NCBI RefSeq assembly: GCF_017569925.1
Contig: NZ_CP050854.1
Coordinates: 1,302,001-1,366,000 of the forward strand
From: Brenneria izadpanahii
GTDB taxonomy: Bacteria > Pseudomonadota > Gammaproteobacteria > Enterobacterales > Enterobacteriaceae
Reading direction: 5' to 3'
DNA length: 64,000 nucleotides
The first letter of the stretch is position 1; the number at the start of each line of letters is the position of its first letter. Below, piece after piece: positions 14,924 through 21,391 of the stretch. The notes below the pieces were generated by a model that had not been told where the DNA came from, did no database searches, and worked only from the letters and a program-made list of their open reading frames with translations. The translations under genes and the position numbers were made by a program.

Positions 14924-17900
14924 GTCGATATCACCCACTTTGCGGGTGATGATGGTTATATCAGTCAGTCTGAACTGACCAATACGGTTATCAGCGGCAC
15001 CAGCAGTGAGAATAGCGTCGATTTAGTATTTACCGATGTGAATGGCAAGTCTGTCACGTTGAACAATGTGCCGGTCGTTGATGGTAATTGGCAGGCGCAA
15101 ACCGATCTCAGTTCGCTGGCCGAAGGAAAAATTACTGTCGATGCCACGGCAACCGATGCTGCGGGTAATCAGTCGCAGGATAGCAGTAACGCGGTGATGG
15201 ATATTACGCCGCCGGTTACTCATGACGATACCGTAACCGGAACGGAAGATACGCCGCTGCATATTGGCTGGAGCGATCTCGGCGTCTCCGCCGATACTGC
15301 CAGTATTGTGATTTCGACTCTGCCGTCGGCCAGTGAAGGGACGCTGTATTTTAATGATGGAGGTAACTGGAAGGCCGTAACGGTCGGGCAGGAATTTACG
15401 GCGCAGAATCTCGATTTGAGATTTGAGCCGGTAGGGAATGCCGCAGGCTCGCCGCTTAGCGAATTCTCATATCAGCCCGTTGATACGGCGGGAAATACCG
15501 GCGGCAATGCTTCGTTGAATATTGATATTACCCCGGTTGCGGATACCCCTAATGTAACCCTGAGCACCACCAGCGGTGAAACCACGTTGATACCGGAGAC
15601 GATAAAGGTCAACGGCGGCAGCGAGAATGGCGGATTTGATGTTCAGGACGGCAAGATCGTTAAGATCGGCGATGGCGTCCGCGTCTGGCTATCGGATGGG
15701 GATCCGGTTCCCGAGGTGGTCGGCAGCGGTACGGTTGCCTATTATACTCAAGGGAATACCACCGGCAGCGGTAACTACACCGATGTCTACGTGGTGCATG
15801 ACGGTTCCGGCTATACCCAGGACGGCACTCTGCGCAATCTGAATGCCGTCACCGGCAACAACGGCTCGGAAGCCAGCGGCACGTCGCCGGACTATATCTT
15901 TATTCAGGACGGCGATTCATCCAAGTACAGCGTCAGTACGTCGACCAACAACAATGCCTCGAGCCGTGTGAATACGTTCGACGGCGTGAACGTTTATGGC
16001 AGTAGCCAGTTAATCAGCAGCGGCAACCAGTTGGAAGGCGTGATCTACGGCGACGGTACGTCGGTTCTGGCGGATAGCAAGGGCACCACGATCGAAGTGA
16101 TCCCAGCTCAGAGCGGCTATCAGCAGCACACGATCAGCGTCTCTGCTTCATTAACGGATACTGACGGCAGCGAGACGCTGTCTGGCATTACTTTGTCCGG
16201 TCTGCCGGAAGGTACGCAGATTGTCTCCGGCGATACGGTGCTTTATACCGTGGGCAGCGACGGGACTTACCTGATCCCGAATACCAATAATGCGCAGTCG
16301 TTCACTTCTGAAATCAGCGTGTTGGTGCCGGTATCGGCCGGTAAGTTCGACGTAATTGCGCAGGCGACGTCAACCGAGCTAGCGAATCACGATTCGTCCA
16401 CCGGTTACTCTTCGCATGAGGTCGAACAGTACGGCGCCACCGTGGGCACCACCGGCGACGATACGCTGACCGGCACGCACAGTAACGATCTAATGGTGGG
16501 CGATGTCTCCGGTTTGCAGATCATGGAAGGGCAAAATTACAATATTGCATTCCTGGTGGACTCCTCCGGCAGTTTGTCGACGGACAGCATCAATAAGACG
16601 GTGGCTTCGCTGACCAACGTGTTCAATCACCTGGTCAAGAGCGCCTCCACTGCTCATGCGGGATCGGTTAACGTCTTCCTGGCGGATTTCGATACCAATG
16701 TCGGTCAGAGCGTGTCTGTAAACCTGTCGGACGCGAATGCGCTATCCAAGCTGATAGACGTTCTGAATTCTCTGGCTTCCGGCGGCGGCACGAACTATGA
16801 GGACGTATTTAAAACGGCGGCCAACTGGTTCCAGAGCGAGACCGTAACGCAGAACGGCGGCTCTAATCTGACGTACTTCATCACCGACGGCGAGCCGACC
16901 TACTATCAGGCCGGCGAGACGGATACGGTGATGGTCAGCAGAACGAGTTTGTTGAACATCGACTCGTTTGATTACCAGCCGGGGCACTCCTACTACATGA
17001 ACATTTCGGGGGTTAACCGTGAGGTCATCAGCAGCAGCGGTGATGTTTACTACTACTCCAATCGTGGTACTAAAATGGTGATTGGTCAGGTTCATGCCGA
17101 AGGCGACGGAACCTATGAGATCTCTCATCTGGCGGGAACGGGCTATAACTCCAACTCGGCGACAACGTCCAACTCCGCTGAGGGCTACGCTTTGCTGCAT
17201 CAGGTGTCGAACGTGGAAGCGATCGGCGTCGGTGACTCGCTGAATGCATCGAGCCTGAAAAACTATGACAGCGACGGCGTAGTGATGGATCATATCGATC
17301 CTAGCCAACTTTCCGAGGCGATCTTGGGAACGAATCAGCCGCTGGACGGCGGGAATGATACGCTGCTGGGCGGCAGCGGCGACGACATCCTGTTCGGCGA
17401 TGCGATATCGTTTGACGGCATTGACGGTAACGGGCTGCAGGCGTTGCAGCAGTATGTCGGCAACCAGCTGCATTTGAGCGCGAACACCACCGCTTCCGTG
17501 GAGCAGGTGCATAACTATATCACCGAGCATAGCGCTGAGTTCGACCTGTCTTCCTCCAACGGCGGCAATGACATTCTCAATGGCGGTACGGGCAACGATA
17601 TCCTCTTCGGGCAAGGCGGTAACGATACCCTGAAAGGCGGAGCCGGCAACGATCTGCTGTATGGCGGCAGCGGGGACGATCTGCTGATCGGCGGGGCAGG
17701 CAACGACGTCTTGACCGGAGGAAGCGGGGCCGACACCTTTAAGTGGCAGGCCGGCGATGTCGGGCATGATGTGATCAAAGACTTCAATGCCAGCGAAGGC
17801 GACAGAATCGATTTAAGCGATCTTGTCGGCGAACTGGAAGAAGGCACCGATATCAGTCACTATATCCGCATTACGGAAAGCAACGGTTCGCCGACGATTG

Positions 17901-18034
17901 AAGTCAGTACGGAAGGCAATTTCACCGGCGATAAAGGCGGTACGGTGGCGGTATCCATTACGCTTGAGCACTACAGCGGCGCTCTACCGTCTCTTGAGAG
18001 TTTAATCAGCAAACCCGAAAACACCCATAGCTGA
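2..18034 (+). CDS. Giant Lap/Bap-type RTX adhesin, type I secreted (5' end outside window)
   Basis: The frame is open from base 2 with no start, so the N-terminus lies upstream; 6010 residues are visible, ending at TGA 18032-18034. Domains in order: 48 Ig-like units of 104 residues (to 14923); a divergent Ig-like unit (14924-15213); a cadherin-like/tandem-95 module (about 15214-15560); an unassigned region; a von Willebrand A domain (about 16535-17320) with the MIDAS elements DSSGS, GGGTN and ITDGEP; two groups of RTX nonapeptides (about 17350-17405 and 17560-17735, GGxGNDxLx type); and a C-terminal type I secretion region. This matches LapA/BapA-class biofilm adhesins, which are exported by a LapBCE-like transporter and anchored by an N-terminal retention module. 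Both of those would lie upstream. The neighbouring lapG and lapD support the assignment. The native substrate is unknown. Confidence 0.93.
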   Translation, partial: SNQNISVTGKVGSDVQAGDTVTVTVGSETYQTTVNADGTTWSVNVPGSVLAGNNAVNATVTTADAAGNTTTAEASRPYGVDTVAPEAAISIDTITADNVINAAESNQNISVTGKVGSDVQAGDTVTVTVGGESYQTTVNADGSTWSVNVPGSVLAGNNAVNATVTTSDAAGNTTTAESSRGYTVDTVAPEAAITIDTITADNVINAAESNQNISVTGKVGSDVQAGDTVTVTVGSETYQTTVNADGSTWSVNVPGSVLAGNTSVNATVTTADAAGNTTTADANRPYGVDTVAPEAAISIDTITADNVINAAESNQNISVTGKVGSDVQVGDTVTVTVGSESYQTTVNADGSTWSVNVPGSVLAGNSSVNATVTTADAAGNTTTAESSRGYTVDTVAPEAAITIDTITADNVINAAESNQNISVTGKVGSDVQVGDAVTVTVGGETYQTTVNADGSTWSVNVPGSVLAGNSSVNATVTTADAAGNTTTAESSRGYTVDTVAPEAAITIDTITADNVINAAESNQNISVTGKVGSDVQAGDTVTVSVGNETYQTTVNADGSTWSVNVPGSVLAGNNAVNATVTTADAAGNTTTAEANRPYGVDTVAPEAAISIDTITADNVINAAESNQSIPVTGQVGASVQAGDTVTVTVGSESYQTTVNADGSIWSVNVPGSVLAGNTSVNATVTTADAAGNTATANTSHGYEVDVTAPEAAISIDTITADNVVNAAESQQDVAVTGQVGANVQAGDTVTVTVGNETYQTTVNADGSTWRVNVPGSVLAGNTSVNATVTTSDAAGNTTTADANRPYGVDTVAPEAAISIDTITADNVINAAESNQNISVTGKVGSDVQAGDTVTVTVGSETYQTTVNADGATWSVNVPGSVLAGNTSVNASVTTADAAGNTATANTSHGYEVDVISPEAAISIDTITADNVINAAESNQTIPVSGQVGANVQAGDTVTVTVGNETYQTTVNADGSTWSVNVPGSVLAGNTSVNATVTTSDAAGNTTTAESSRGYTVDTVAPEAAISIDTITADNVINAAESNQNISVTGKVGSNVQVGDTVTVTIGNETYQTTVNADGSTWSVNVPGSVLAGNSSVNATVTTADAAGNTTTAEASRPYGVDTVAPEAAISIDTITADNVINAAESQQDVAVTGQVGANVQTGDTVTVTVGGETYQTTVNADGSTWSVNVPGSVLAGNTAVNATVTTADAAGNTTTADANRPYGVDTVAPEASITIDPVTADNTINLNESNQPQTISGRVGNDVQAGDAVTVTVGGETYQTTVNADGSTWSVNVPGSVLAGNTSVNATVTTSDAAGNTTTADANRPYDVDTVAPEAAISIDTITADNVINAAESNQNISVTGKVGSDVQVGDTVTVTVGSETYQTTVNADGSTWSVNVPGSVLAGNNAVNASVTTVDAAGNTTTADANRPYGVDTVAPEAAISIDTITADNVINAAESQQDVTVTGQVGANVQAGDTVTVTVGNETYQTTVNADGSTWSVNVPGSVLAGNTSVNATVTTADAAGNTTTAEANRPYGVDTVAPEASITIDPVTADNTINLNESNQPQTISGRVGNDVQAGDTVTVTVGNETYQTTVNADGSTWSVNVPGSVLAGNTSVNATVTTADAAGNTTTADANRPYGVDTVAPEAAISIDTITADNVVNAAESNQSIPVTGQVGANVQAGDTVTVTVGSETYQTTVNADGSTWSVNVPGSVLAGNSSVNATVTTADAAGNTSTADANRPYGVDMVAPEATITIDTITADNVINAAESQQDVAVTGKVGADVQAGDAVTVTVGSETYQTTVNADGSTWSVNVPGSVLASNSSVNATVTTSDAAGNTATAESSRGYTVDTVAPETSITIDPVTADNTINLNESNQPQTISGRVGNDVQAGDTVTVTVGNESYQTTVNADGSTWSVSVPGSVLAGNSSVNASVTTADAAGNTTTAEANRPYGVDTVAPEAAISIDTITADNVINAVESNQPIPVTGQVGANVQAGDVVTVTVGAESYQTTVNADGTTWSVNVPGSVLAGNSSVNATVTTADAAGNTTTAEANRPYGVDTVAPEAAISIDTITADNVINAAESNQNISVTGKVGSDVQAGDTVTVTVGSETYQTTVNADGSTWSVNVPGSVLAGNSSVNATVTTADAAGNTTTAEANRPYGVDTVAPEASITIDPVTADNTINLNESNQPQTISGRVGNDVQAGDTVTVTVGGETYQTTVNADGNTWSVNAPGSVLAGNTSVNATVTTADVAGNTTTADANRSYGVDTVVPEAAITIDTITADNVINAAESNQNISVTGKVGSDVQAGDPVTVTVGSETYQTTVNADGTTWSVNVPGSVLAGNSSVNATVTTADAAGNTATANTSHGYDVDVTAPEAAISIDTITADNVINAAESNQNISVTGKVGSDVRAGDTVTVTVGSETYQTTVNADGTTWSVNVPGSVLAGNTSVNASVTTSDAAGNTTTADANRPYGVDTVAPEATISIDTITADNVINAAESNQNISVTGKVGSDVQAGDAVTVMVGSESYQTTVNTDGTTWSVNVPGSELAGNTSVNATVTTADAAGNTTTAESSRGYTVDTVAPEAAITIDTITADNVINAAESNQNISVTGKVGSDVQAGDTVIVTVGSETYQTTVNADGSTWSVNVPGSVLAGNSSVNATVTTSDAAGNTTTAESSRGYTVDTVAPEAAITIDTITADNVINAAESNQNISVTGKVGSDVQAGDAVTVTVGNETYQTTVNADGSTWSVNVPGSVLAGNTSVNATVTTADAAGNTTTAESSRGYTVDTVAPEAAISIDTITADNVINAAESNQNISVTGQVGANVQAGDTVTVTVGSETYQTTVNADGSTWSVNVPGSVLAGNTSVNATVTTADAAGNTTTAESSRGYTVDTVAPEVAISIDTITTDNVVNAAESNQNISVTGKVGSDVQAGDTVTVTVGGETYQTTVNADGSTWSVNVPGSVLAGNSTVNATVTTADAAGNTATANASHGYEVDVTAPEAAISIDTITADNVVNAAESQQDVAVTGQVGADVQAGDTVTVTVGNETYQTTVNADGSTWSVNMPGSVLAGNTSVNATVTTADAAGNTTTAESSRGYTVDTVAPEAAISIDTITADNVINAAESNQNISVTGQVGANVQAGDTVTVTVGSETYQTTVNADGSTWSVNVPGSVLAGNTSVNATVTTADAAGNTTTAESSRGYTVDTVAPEAAISIDTITADNVINAAESNQNISVTGKVGANVQAGDTVTVTVGNESYQTTVNADGSTWSVNVPGSVLAGNTSVNATVTTADAAGNTTTADANRPYGVDTVAPEAAISIDTITADNVINAAESQQDVTVTGKVGANVQAGDAVTVTVGSETYQTTVNADGTTWSVNVPGSVLAGNTSVNATVTTADAAGNTTTAESSRGYTVDTVAPEASITIDPVTADNTINLNESNQPQTISGRVGNDVQAGDTVTVTVGSETYQTTVNADGSTWSVNVPGSVLAGNTSVNATVTTADAAGNTTTADANRPYGVDTVAPEAAISIDTITADNVINAAESKQDVAVTGKVGSDVQAGDTVTVTVGSETYQTTVNADGSTWSVNVPGSVLAGNSSVNATVTTADAAGNTATANTSHGYEVDVTAPEAAISIDTITADNVVNAAESNQNISVTGKVGSDVQAGDTVTVTVGNETYQTTVNADGSTWSVNVPGSVLAGNNSVNATVTTADAAGNVATANTSHGYEVDVTAPEAAISIDTITADNVINAAESNQNISVTGKVGSDVQAGDTVTVTVGSETYQTTVNADGTTWSVNVPGSVLAGNTAVNATVTTADAAGNTTTADANRPYGVDTVAPEASITIDPVTADNTINLNESNQPQTISGRVGNDVQAGDAVTVTVGGETYQTTVNADGNTWSVNVPGSVLAGNTAVNATVTTADAAGNTTTAEASRPYDVDTVAPEAAISIDTITTDNVINAAESNQNISVTGKVGLDVQAGDTVTVTVGGETYQTTVNADGSTWSVNVPGSVLAGNSSVNATVTTADAAGNTTTAESSRGYTVDTVAPEAAISIDTITADNVINAAESNQNISVTGKVGSDVQAGDTVTVTVGSETYQTTVNADGTTWSVNVPGSVLAGNTSVNASVTTADAAGNTTTAESSRGYTVDTVAPEAAISIDTITADNVINAAESNQNISVTGKVGSDVQAGDTVTVTVGGETYQTTVNADGNTWSVNVPGSVLAGNTSVNATVTTADAAGNTTTAEANRPYGVDTVAPEAAITIDTITADNVINAAESNQNISVTGKVGSDVQAGDAVTVMVGSESYQTTVNTDGTTWSVNVPGSVLAGNNAVNATVTTADAAGNTTTAESSRGYTVDTVAPEAAITIDTITADNVINAAESNQNISVTGKVGSDVQAGDTVTVTVGGESYQTTVNADGSTWSVNVPGSVLAGNTSVNASVTTADAAGNTTTAESSRGYTVDTVAPEAAITIDTITADNVINAAESNQNISVTGKVGSDVQAGDTVTVTVGSETYQTTVNADGSTWSVNVPGSVLAGNTSVNATVTTADAAGNTTTADANRPYGVDTVAPEAAISIDTITADNVVNAAESNQNISVTGKVGSDVQAGDTVTVTVGNETYQTTVNADGSTWSVNVPGSVLAGNTSVNATVTTADAAGNTTTADANRPYGVDTVAPEAAISIDTITADNVINAAESQQEVTVTGKVGSDVQAGDTVTVTVGSETYQTTVNADGSTWSANVPGSVLAGNSSVNAVVTTADAAGNTTTAESSRGYTVDTVAPEAAITIDTITADNVINAAESNQNISVTGKVGSDVQVGDTVTVTVGNETYQTTVNADGSTWSVNVPGSVLAGNSSVNATVTTADAAGNTTTAEASRPYGVDTMAPEAAISIDTITADNVINAAESNQNISVTGKVGSDVQAGDTVTVTVGNETYQTTVNADGNTWSVNVPGSVLAGNNAVNATVTTADAAGNTTTAEASRPYGVDTVAPEVDITHFAGDDGYISQSELTNTVISGTSSENSVDLVFTDVNGKSVTLNNVPVVDGNWQAQTDLSSLAEGKITVDATATDAAGNQSQDSSNAVMDITPPVTHDDTVTGTEDTPLHIGWSDLGVSADTASIVISTLPSASEGTLYFNDGGNWKAVTVGQEFTAQNLDLRFEPVGNAAGSPLSEFSYQPVDTAGNTGGNASLNIDITPVADTPNVTLSTTSGETTLIPETIKVNGGSENGGFDVQDGKIVKIGDGVRVWLSDGDPVPEVVGSGTVAYYTQGNTTGSGNYTDVYVVHDGSGYTQDGTLRNLNAVTGNNGSEASGTSPDYIFIQDGDSSKYSVSTSTNNNASSRVNTFDGVNVYGSSQLISSGNQLEGVIYGDGTSVLADSKGTTIEVIPAQSGYQQHTISVSASLTDTDGSETLSGITLSGLPEGTQIVSGDTVLYTVGSDGTYLIPNTNNAQSFTSEISVLVPVSAGKFDVIAQATSTELANHDSSTGYSSHEVEQYGATVGTTGDDTLTGTHSNDLMVGDVSGLQIMEGQNYNIAFLVDSSGSLSTDSINKTVASLTNVFNHLVKSASTAHAGSVNVFLADFDTNVGQSVSVNLSDANALSKLIDVLNSLASGGGTNYEDVFKTAANWFQSETVTQNGGSNLTYFITDGEPTYYQAGETDTVMVSRTSLLNIDSFDYQPGHSYYMNISGVNREVISSSGDVYYYSNRGTKMVIGQVHAEGDGTYEISHLAGTGYNSNSATTSNSAEGYALLHQVSNVEAIGVGDSLNASSLKNYDSDGVVMDHIDPSQLSEAILGTNQPLDGGNDTLLGGSGDDILFGDAISFDGIDGNGLQALQQYVGNQLHLSANTTASVEQVHNYITEHSAEFDLSSSNGGNDILNGGTGNDILFGQGGNDTLKGGAGNDLLYGGSGDDLLIGGAGNDVLTGGSGADTFKWQAGDVGHDVIKDFNASEGDRIDLSDLVGELEEGTDISHYIRITESNGSPTIEVSTEGNFTGDKGGTVAVSITLEHYSGALPSLESLISKPENTHS

Positions 18035-18047
18035 CGGGTGATGACTT

Positions 18048-18083
18048 AGAAAGGAACCTATGGCAACGAGGTTCCTTTCTTTT
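18048..18083 (+). terminator. Rho-independent terminator of the adhesin gene
   Basis: A perfect 12-bp stem (AGAAAGGAACCT at 18048-18059 pairing with 18069-18080) with a 9-nt loop runs into a T tract. It begins 13 bases after the adhesin stop codon. Confidence 0.85.
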
Positions 18084-18112
18084 ATCAAGCATGTTTAATA
18101 AGGTCTCGGCGT

Positions 18113-18457
18113 ATGTTTTATATCCAGCGTGATAGCAACGGCCATCTAATCAGGGTTGAGGAGCGGCCTTTTCCCGAAATGAATGGCGAACTCGCTGACG
18201 GTTCGACAGAGGCATTGGCGTGGTATGAAAGCCATAAAACGGCGGCGGCCGGTTTACAGCAGTTGCGTCAAAGCGACCTGGAAATGGTGCGGGTTCTTGA
18301 AGATTTGATTCAGGTATTAATCGATAAAGGCGTCATCAATATTACTGATTTCCCGCCGGCGGCGCAGTTGAAACTGATTGGCCGGGCGCAGGCGCGTGAG
18401 GCGTTAAACGGCGGATTGAACAAGTTAATCAGCGACGATGACGACAGTATGTTCTGA
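18113..18457 (+). CDS. Small conserved hypothetical protein of the adhesin locus
   Basis: A 114-residue soluble protein with no signal peptide or membrane segment. The N-terminus (MFYIQRDSNGHLIRVE) looks like a small beta hairpin; the middle is helical (residues about 35-70, ending VLIDKGVINITDFP); the C-terminus is acidic (SDDDDSMF). I do not recognise a functional domain. Similar short ORFs occur beside lapD/lapA loci in other proteobacteria as I recall them, so a link to the adhesin system is plausible but unproven. The gene lies between the adhesin terminator and the convergent lapD, with only a weak AAGG ribosome binding site upstream of the ATG. Confidence 0.75.
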   Translation: MFYIQRDSNGHLIRVEERPFPEMNGELADGSTEALAWYESHKTAAAGLQQLRQSDLEMVRVLEDLIQVLIDKGVINITDFPPAAQLKLIGRAQAREALNGGLNKLISDDDDSMF

Positions 18458-18486
18458 ATGCATGGCGGGATTGGCATTTACCGTCG

Positions 18487-18510
18487 CGCCGAGGGCGGCC
18501 GCCCTCGGCG
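18487..18510. other. Perfect 24-nt palindrome between convergent genes
   Basis: CGCCGAGGGCGG is followed directly by its reverse complement. The element lies between the stop of the small ORF (18457) and the lapD stop (18519). It could act as a bidirectional transcription stop, but no T tract follows on either strand. Confidence 0.5.
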
Positions 18511-18518
18511 ATGAGCTA

Positions 18519-20463
18519 TCATTTCGTGGCCGGCGCCGGTTCTCCCAGTAAACGCCCCATCGCGCCCTGCAGCCCCATTTCTTGGAGCACCTTCAATTCG
18601 CCGCTGGTTTCCACGCGTTCGGCGATAAGCGGCAGCGCAATGCTGTTGGTTGCCCGGTACATCGCTTCAATAAACATTTTTTTGTCCGCTTCGCGATCGA
18701 TATTGCGAATATAGCTGCCGTCTACTTTTAAGTAAGCTAGGCCCCATTGCGACAGGTTGCCGATCATATTAAAACGTCCGCCGAAGTGCTGAAGCCCCAG
18801 CGCGCAGCCATATTCGTTCAGAAGTTTGATTAATGCGTCAAACTGAACGGCGTCCGGCAGTTGATTCTCATCTAATTCCAGGATCAGACGTTTGGCCAGA
18901 TGAGGTTGATTTTTCAGCGGCGCCAGCAGTTGAGCCATTAAAGGCAGGTCGAGAGCCGTGCTGCAGGAGATGCTTAACGCCAGCGTCCCTTCATATTGAC
19001 GTAAATAATCCAATACCTGCTTCAGTATCACCCGGTCCAGACGGGTATTCCAGCCGAAGCGTTGCACCCAGGGAAGGAAATGGCCTGCGGCGATGCTGTT
19101 TCCCTGTTCGTCTTCAATCCTTGAGAGCACCTTATGATGCAGAATTTTATCCGGATTAAGGCACTCCACCACCGGTTGCAGGAAAAGCTGCAGTTGTTCC
19201 TGCTCCAGGATGGACTCAAGCCGGCTAAACCACATGTGCCGGTCGGTTTCCACTTGTTCTGAAAGGGGCTGGAGTTCCTCGACGGTCATTTTATCGGAAT
19301 GACGTTCGGCGCTGGTCAGCGCCTGATCGCCGTGTCTCAGCAGCGATTGTGTGCTGTCGCCGGAGCGGAATGGCACCATACAAAATCTGGCGACCGGGGA
19401 TACGTCCGTTTCACCGGTTAAATACAGGCTGTCAATGTTACGCGTCAGTTCGCCTATCAGGGTAAAGGCTTCCTTCTCTACTAGTCCTGGACAGAGTAGG
19501 GCGAATTCGCCGCCGCGAATACGGGCGGACAGGCTTTCCGTGTTGGCATATTGTTTCTGTATCTTGCGGATGATCTGTCCGACGGAAGCCAGCAGCGCGT
19601 CGGTACGCTGCCCCCCAGCCGCTGATTCATGCCGGATAGATCCTGGATGCGGATCATAATCAGAAAGCCCGGTGATGTTTCGTCATCAGCGAGTTTATCT
19701 TGAAACTGGATATCGAAAGCGCGGCGATTAGCCAGACCGGTCTGCGCATCCAGGTAGGCTTCCTGCCGTAAACGTTCGCTGCGCTCGGCTTCTTCCTCAA
19801 ATAGTGTTTTGAGTTTGCTGACCATCAGATTCATCGCCTGCGCTACCCGGCGGAACTCCGGCGTGCTGGGTAAATCGGGTTGGCTGAGAAACTCGCGGCG
19901 GGTGATCGCCAGCGACTGTTCCACTATATAATTCAGCGGGCGCAGCTGGCGGCGCAGCAATAACGCGCCGAGTAAAACCCCAAGCGTGGCGCAGCCGAGC
20001 AGCCAGATCAGCGTGGCGGAACTGCTTTTCCACAAACGGGTGATGGCGAACATGGGATGGCTGACCACTTCCACCTTGGCCGCCTGTTCCCAGCCACGCA
20101 TGACGATTGCCTCGCCCGCGCCGGGCTGAAGGTTAACCAGTTGGACGAACCAGGCCGGAACATCGGGCACTTCCGGCGACGACATGCGTTCGAGCGTGAC
20201 TTTATTGGTTTTTAAATCGCGAACGCGGATGCTGGAAAAGTAGCCGCTGTCGAAGATGGAGCTGACCATCAGTTCCACCATCGCCGGGTCGTCGATATTC
20301 GGCGTCAGGGATAAACCGAGCGCGGTCGCCGCATCCTGTGCATGGGAATGAAGCTGGTTATTATACTGCTCGCGAGAATTTTCCAGGCTGACAAAAAACT
20401 TCCGCTGAAAATAATCAGCACGAACAAGCAGATGGCTATCAGTAATTGTTTGTATAGAGACAT
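18519..20463 (-). pseudogene. lapD: LapD, c-di-GMP receptor controlling adhesin release; broken by two 1-bp homopolymer contractions
   Basis: The protein can be read through as MSLYKQLLIAICLFVLIIF (membrane segment), a periplasmic LapD_MoxY-like domain, a second membrane segment (WLLGCATLGVLLGALLL), HAMP, a degenerate GGDEF (RGGEF) and a degenerate EAL domain (KVLSR in place of EAL). This degeneracy is usual for LapD, which binds c-di-GMP but does not turn it over. Two indels break the frame. An A6 run at 20393-20398 (T6 on the coding strand, T7 expected) makes the first frame stop after 52 codons. A C6 run at 19611-19616 (G6, G7 expected) cuts the GGDEF domain. Adding one base at each restores about 648 codons, the normal LapD length. 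The start is the ATG at 20463, 9 nt after lapG. As given, the product would be truncated; sequencing error or slippage remains possible. Confidence 0.9.
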
Positions 20464-20472
20464 AGCCTCATT

Positions 20473-21159
20473 CTACTCCTCAATTGAAAATCCCTCAGCA
20501 CGCATTTTGGTCAATAAATCCTGCCAGCGTGAAAGTCGTTTGCTGTCGCCCACTCGTTTGTTGCCGCTTGCTCCCGGTAGCCATAATCCCTCCCCATTAA
20601 AGGAGTAAACCGGCAGCAAGTCGGTGCGCTGGGTCGCAGGTTGGATGTTGTTCGTCAGGTTATCCAGCACCAGTGGAATTGAAGTCGGCGTCGGATAATA
20701 GGTAAGCACCATATGGGCCTTGTTAAGACGCAGCGCCTTGACGTAAGTGATGCGCAGTTTGTCGCTTGCCACGCCTAAATGGCGCAAAGTGAAATATTTG
20801 GCGATAGCGTAATCTTCGCAATCCGCCGCGCCTTTGCGCAGCGCCTCTATGGGACTAGCCCAATAATCATCCTGATTCCATATGACGGTATCGTCGCGAA
20901 ACAGCAAGCGTTCATTAAAAAAACGATTCACCGCCTCCAACTGTTTTTGTTCATCCGCATTACGCTGAGCCGTCAGTAATGCCTGCCATTCATTAATTCG
21001 CCGTCTGGCCTCTGGCGAAGCGGGACCGTAAAGCTGTTCCGTCCGCTGAGTAATAAGCGGGAAGTCCCAGTCTGCGCGCAGGTAGCCCGCCAGCAGTAGC
21101 AACAGACAGCAGATCAGAAAAAGCTTGTAATAGGATGCCCTAGGCAAGTGGTATTGCAC
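20473..21159 (-). CDS. lapG: LapG, periplasmic transglutaminase-like cysteine protease
   Basis: A 228-residue protein with an N-terminal membrane/signal segment (LFLICCLLLLLAGYL, residues 14-28) and the bacterial transglutaminase-like (BTLCP, DUF920) fold. The catalytic triad reads as Cys114 (GAADCEDYAIAK), His149 (NKAHMVL) and Asp166 (LVLDNL), with family-typical spacing. In Pseudomonas, LapG cuts the N-terminal retention module of LapA after a double alanine and releases the adhesin; LapD sequesters LapG when c-di-GMP is high. Here it is the first gene of a lapG-lapD pair, separated by 9 nt, and lies close to the adhesin. With lapD disrupted, LapG would be expected to be constitutively free, giving a released adhesin. 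Confidence 0.93.
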   Translation of the reverse strand: MQYHLPRASYYKLFLICCLLLLLAGYLRADWDFPLITQRTEQLYGPASPEARRRINEWQALLTAQRNADEQKQLEAVNRFFNERLLFRDDTVIWNQDDYWASPIEALRKGAADCEDYAIAKYFTLRHLGVASDKLRITYVKALRLNKAHMVLTYYPTPTSIPLVLDNLTNNIQPATQRTDLLPVYSFNGEGLWLPGASGNKRVGDSKRLSRWQDLLTKMRAEGFSIEE

Positions 21160-21391
21160 GGATGTTTCTCTGTTTGCCCATCGGGCGCGCTTCGTCAGTC
21201 CGAAGACGAATCAATTAGATTTTAGATTATATATAGTTGCAGAATATCTTACATTCATAATGGCAAAAAACGATTACTATGGCGGCAGTACGACGTGAGG
21301 AAAACTAGAATAACGCGAATGACGCTTTATCAGCGATCTCACACGATGAAATACCCTCTTTATTTACTATAGCTCATTGAGGAGTGATGTT

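Noticed and set aside
18519..20281. Two separate genes on the minus strand (18519-19379 EAL-like; 19481-20281 HAMP/GGDEF-like)
   Set aside because: Reading across the G6 tract joins them into one continuous LapD, and the missing N-terminus is found in a third frame up to 20463.
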